From NCBI RefSeq assembly GCF_013004645.1, contig NZ_JABEME010000001.1:434001-498000 (forward strand): a stretch of DNA of 64,000 nt, read 5' to 3'. Below, piece by piece: positions 62,127-64,000 of this stretch (positions are counted from its first letter, which is position 1; each line of letters starts with the position of its first letter). The notes beneath the pieces were generated by a model. The model worked only from the letters and a program-made list of their open reading frames with translations. It was not told the DNA's origin and made no database searches. The translations under genes and the position numbers were made by a program. The stretch comes from Stenotrophomonas africana. GTDB lineage: Bacteria > Pseudomonadota > Gammaproteobacteria > Xanthomonadales > Xanthomonadaceae.

Positions 62127-63032
62127 ATGCGTATCGACCATGCCCAGCTGCGCGCCCTGGCCGCGGTGATCCGCGAAGGCAGCTTCGACCGCGCCGCGCA
62201 GTCGCTCAATGTCACGCCGTCGGCCATCTCGCAGCGGGTCAAGGCGCTGGAGGACCGGATCGGTCGGCTGCTGGTCAAGCGTGGCACCCCGGCCACCGCC
62301 ACCGCCGAAGGCCAGTTGCTGGTGCAGCTGGCCGAGCAGACCGCCCTGCTCGAACACGATGCGTTGCACCGGATGGGTCTGGCCGACGAGGATCTGCCAC
62401 AGGCCAGCATCCCGGTAGCGGTGAACCACGACAGCCTGGAAACCTGGTTCCCGCAGGCCGCCTCGCAGTTCGCACAGAGCACCGGCACCACCCTGGACCT
62501 GCGCGTGGAGGACCAGGACCACACCGTGGAGCTGCTGCGCCAGGGCACGGTGCTGGGTGCAGTGACCACGCTGGACGAGCCGGTGCAGGGCTGCCAGATC
62601 CATGCGCTGGGCAGCATCCGCTACGCGGCGACCTGCACGCCGGAGTTCCGCGAGCGTCATTTCGCCAAGGGCGTGACCGCGCAGGCGCTGGCGCAGGCCC
62701 CGGTGCTGGTGTTCAACCGCAAGGACGACATGCAGTCACGCTTCGCCCGGCGCATGGCCGGCGACGACCTGCCCAGCACCGCGCCGACCTGGTGGATTCC
62801 GTCCACGCGCGCCTTCGTGCAGGCCAACCTCGGCGGCATGGGCTGGACCATGAACCCCTTGCCGCTGGTCAAGCGGCACCTGGACGCCGGCCGGCTGGTC
62901 TACGTACGCCAGCGCGCGTGGGAAGACGTGCCGCTGTACTGGCAGCACTGGAAGGGCGACGTGCAGACCATGGCGCTGCTGACCCGCGCGGTGCTGGATG
63001 CCTCCTCGGCACTGATCCGGCGCAAGCGCTGA
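62127..63032 (+). CDS. argP: LysR-family regulator ArgP (IciA)
   Basis: The 301-residue regulator has the N-terminal LysR HTH ('LAAVIREGSFDRAAQSLNVT', 'SAISQRVKALEDRIGRLLVK') and a substrate-binding effector domain ('IPVAVNHDSLETWFPQAASQ', 'MGWTMNPLPLVKRHLDAGRL'). It is divergent from argO, and in E. coli ArgP binds arginine or lysine to activate argO. Sequence context with 'QRVKALEDRIGRLLVKRG' and effector-domain features support ArgP rather than another LysR protein. The stop codon lies at the edge of the degenerate palindromic repeat. Confidence 0.92.
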   Translation: MRIDHAQLRALAAVIREGSFDRAAQSLNVTPSAISQRVKALEDRIGRLLVKRGTPATATAEGQLLVQLAEQTALLEHDALHRMGLADEDLPQASIPVAVNHDSLETWFPQAASQFAQSTGTTLDLRVEDQDHTVELLRQGTVLGAVTTLDEPVQGCQIHALGSIRYAATCTPEFRERHFAKGVTAQALAQAPVLVFNRKDDMQSRFARRMAGDDLPSTAPTWWIPSTRAFVQANLGGMGWTMNPLPLVKRHLDAGRLVYVRQRAWEDVPLYWQHWKGDVQTMALLTRAVLDASSALIRRKR

Positions 63033-63110
63033 AAAGGGGACGGGGATCAAGGCGTTCAAGGCCAAACGACATACGGGGCAAAGACGACTTAATCCCCTCC
63101 GTCCCCTTTT
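63031..63110. repeat. Degenerate copy of the long palindromic repeat
   Basis: GAAAAGGGGACGGGGATCAA at the left and the arm GACTTAATCCCCTCCGTCCC with CTTTT at the right resemble the arms of the 33827 palindrome, but the left arm has diverged and the loop is longer. The repeat overlaps the argP stop codon (TGA in 'GCTGAAAAGG'). Confidence 0.75.
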
Positions 63111-63189
63111 CTGCTCCATCGGATCTCCATCGAGCCTACACACCGGGTCCATGCGCGATGCGGATACTGGCGGGCCGACCATTACAAGG

Positions 63190-63645
63190 ATGTCCGGCAT
63201 GCCCGTGTACCTGCGCGATGCCCGCCCCGAAGATGCCGCCGCCTGCATCGACCTGCGTGCGCGCACCCGCGAGAACGCCTTCAGTGCCGAGCAGCTGGCA
63301 CAGCTGGGCATCACCGGGGACAGCTGGGCGGCCGGCATCGCCCAGGGCGATTCGATTGGCCGCGTCGCCTGGGAGGGCGAGCGCATGGCCGGCTACTGCT
63401 TTGCCGACCGCGACAGCGGCGAGGTGCTGGTGCTGGCCCTGCTTCCAGAGTACGAAGGCCGCGGCATCGGCCGCCAACTGCTGCAGGAAGTGGTGAGCCT
63501 GACCCGCGATGCCGGCCACACCCGCCTGTTCCTGGCCTGTTCGGCCGACCCGCGTTCGCGCTCGCATGGCTTCTACCGGCGCCTGGGCTGGCGCCCGACC
63601 GGCGAGATTGATGAGGCCGGCGATGAGATTCTTGAGCTGGTCTGA
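63190..63645 (+). CDS. GNAT-family N-acetyltransferase
   Basis: The 151-residue enzyme shows the GNAT order: 'VYLRDARPEDAAACIDLRAR' N-terminal strand/helix, 'ALLPEYEGRGIGRQLLQEVV' acetyl-CoA loop (the RGIGRQLL pattern) and 'SHGFYRRLGWRPTGEIDEAG' C-terminal part. ATG 63190 follows an AAGG site; ATG 63199 is nearly as good. Substrate unknown. Confidence 0.87.
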   Translation: MSGMPVYLRDARPEDAAACIDLRARTRENAFSAEQLAQLGITGDSWAAGIAQGDSIGRVAWEGERMAGYCFADRDSGEVLVLALLPEYEGRGIGRQLLQEVVSLTRDAGHTRLFLACSADPRSRSHGFYRRLGWRPTGEIDEAGDEILELV

Positions 63646-63877
63646 TTGAAGGCGTCGCCGCCAGGTATGGCTTGGCGCTACCACGGATGCGATCGCCAGA
63701 GCGGCCCCGCCTGCCTTGGTGACGGGACCGCGAAACATCGGATGCTGCGTTGCATCAAAAAAGGACCGGAACCAGTTAGAATCGCGCCAGGATGTTGCAA
63801 GGCGTTGTTTCTTCACGCCCTTTCCCTGCCCCACGCGCATCCTGACCCCTTCCCCTCCGCCAACGATCCCGCCCCCA
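63646..63877. other. Intergenic region before the last gene
   Basis: This 232-bp stretch contains a possible -10 (TAGAAT, 63777-63782) about 96 bases before the next start, with a TTGCAT-like -35 at 63750-63755 at a wide 21-bp distance. I see no other structure. Confidence 0.35.
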
Positions 63878-64000
63878 TGAAGAAATTTGGCAAGGCTCTT
63901 CTCGCCCTGCTCGTGCTGCTGTTGCTGGCCGCCGCGCTGTTCCTGTACTGGCCGCTGACCCAGCGCTCGGTGCCCGCCGCCAGCAACGACAAGCCCGTCG
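63878..64000 (+). CDS. mqo: Membrane-anchored protein, probably malate:quinone oxidoreductase (3' partial)
   Basis: The last 41 codons encode [20 protein letters not shown], then an anchor helix to '[20 protein letters not shown]' and a final V. This N-terminal anchor and the following 'SNDKPV' resemble the start of Xanthomonadaceae malate:quinone oxidoreductase, whose next residues would be the FAD-binding 'DVVLVGAGIM' motif. The catalytic part is outside the window, so the identification is by recall of that N-terminus and needs the downstream sequence. It would be a membrane-associated TCA-cycle enzyme. Start ATG 63878. Confidence 0.55.

Overview
The window is a high-GC gammaproteobacterial chromosome segment that I assign to Stenotrophomonas (S. 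maltophilia complex) or a very close Xanthomonadaceae relative. The reasons are the gene families and their order, the many GTAG-headed short inverted repeats of the SMAG type between genes, and TonB/FecIR, S9-peptidase and RHS content typical of that group. Most of the window is ordinary core chromosome, with a small accessory island and a few unusual gene modules.

Layout. 1-1.5 kb: the end of a GyrI-like protein, a small membrane protein and a lipoprotein. 1.7-4.0 kb: a small low-GC island bounded by an 81-bp direct repeat made of the 3' half and terminator of a tRNA-Thr(CGU) gene; inside are a short secreted RHS-core protein with a variable C-terminus and two small downstream genes that look like immunity genes. 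4.1-5.1 kb: D-lactate dehydrogenase. 5.2-12.6 kb: an autotransporter whose passenger carries a ClpP/crotonase-like segment, facing away from a FecI-FecR-TonB receptor (STN) surface-signalling operon. 12.6-16.9 kb: two membrane/periplasmic proteins of unknown role, a YhhN family protein and an M61 peptidase.

17.0-24.0 kb: the murJ-ribF-ileS-lspA-ispH operon on the minus strand. 24.1-29.7 kb: rpsT, rplU-rpmA-obgE and uvrA. 29.7-33.8 kb: thioesterases, an unknown protein, a PCuAC copper chaperone facing an enoyl-CoA hydratase, and a DUF2007-like protein. 34.0-38.0 kb: a sigma factor fused to a membrane domain, an EF-hand protein, the leucyl-transferase Bpt and a secreted EEP-family hydrolase. 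38.1-42.1 kb: purT, facing an operon of SPFH protein, ribbon-helix-helix protein, DUF4177 protein, PH-like membrane protein and an M15 peptidase-like protein, with a perfect 16-bp palindrome in its promoter region. 42.1-42.6 kb is a gene-free composite repeat.

42.6-50.7 kb: DUF423, an SRPBCC/GyrI fusion, a DesK/LuxR two-component pair, a GNAT enzyme coupled to minCDE, an HExxH protein and a DUF819 transporter. 50.9-61.2 kb: a peptide-use neighbourhood with three secreted S9 peptidases (two are tandem paralogues), an OPT oligopeptide transporter and a POT peptide/proton symporter. 61.3-64 kb: an ArgO-type exporter facing its expected regulator ArgP, a second GNAT enzyme, and the start of a membrane-anchored protein that is probably malate:quinone oxidoreductase.

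The parts most worth a second look are the tRNA-bounded RHS island, the autotransporter with a protease-like passenger beside a surface-signalling operon, the sigma-factor/membrane fusion, the SPFH operon with its palindrome, and the two kinds of dispersed intergenic palindromes. I saw no CRISPR array, rRNA, transposase or integrase gene.
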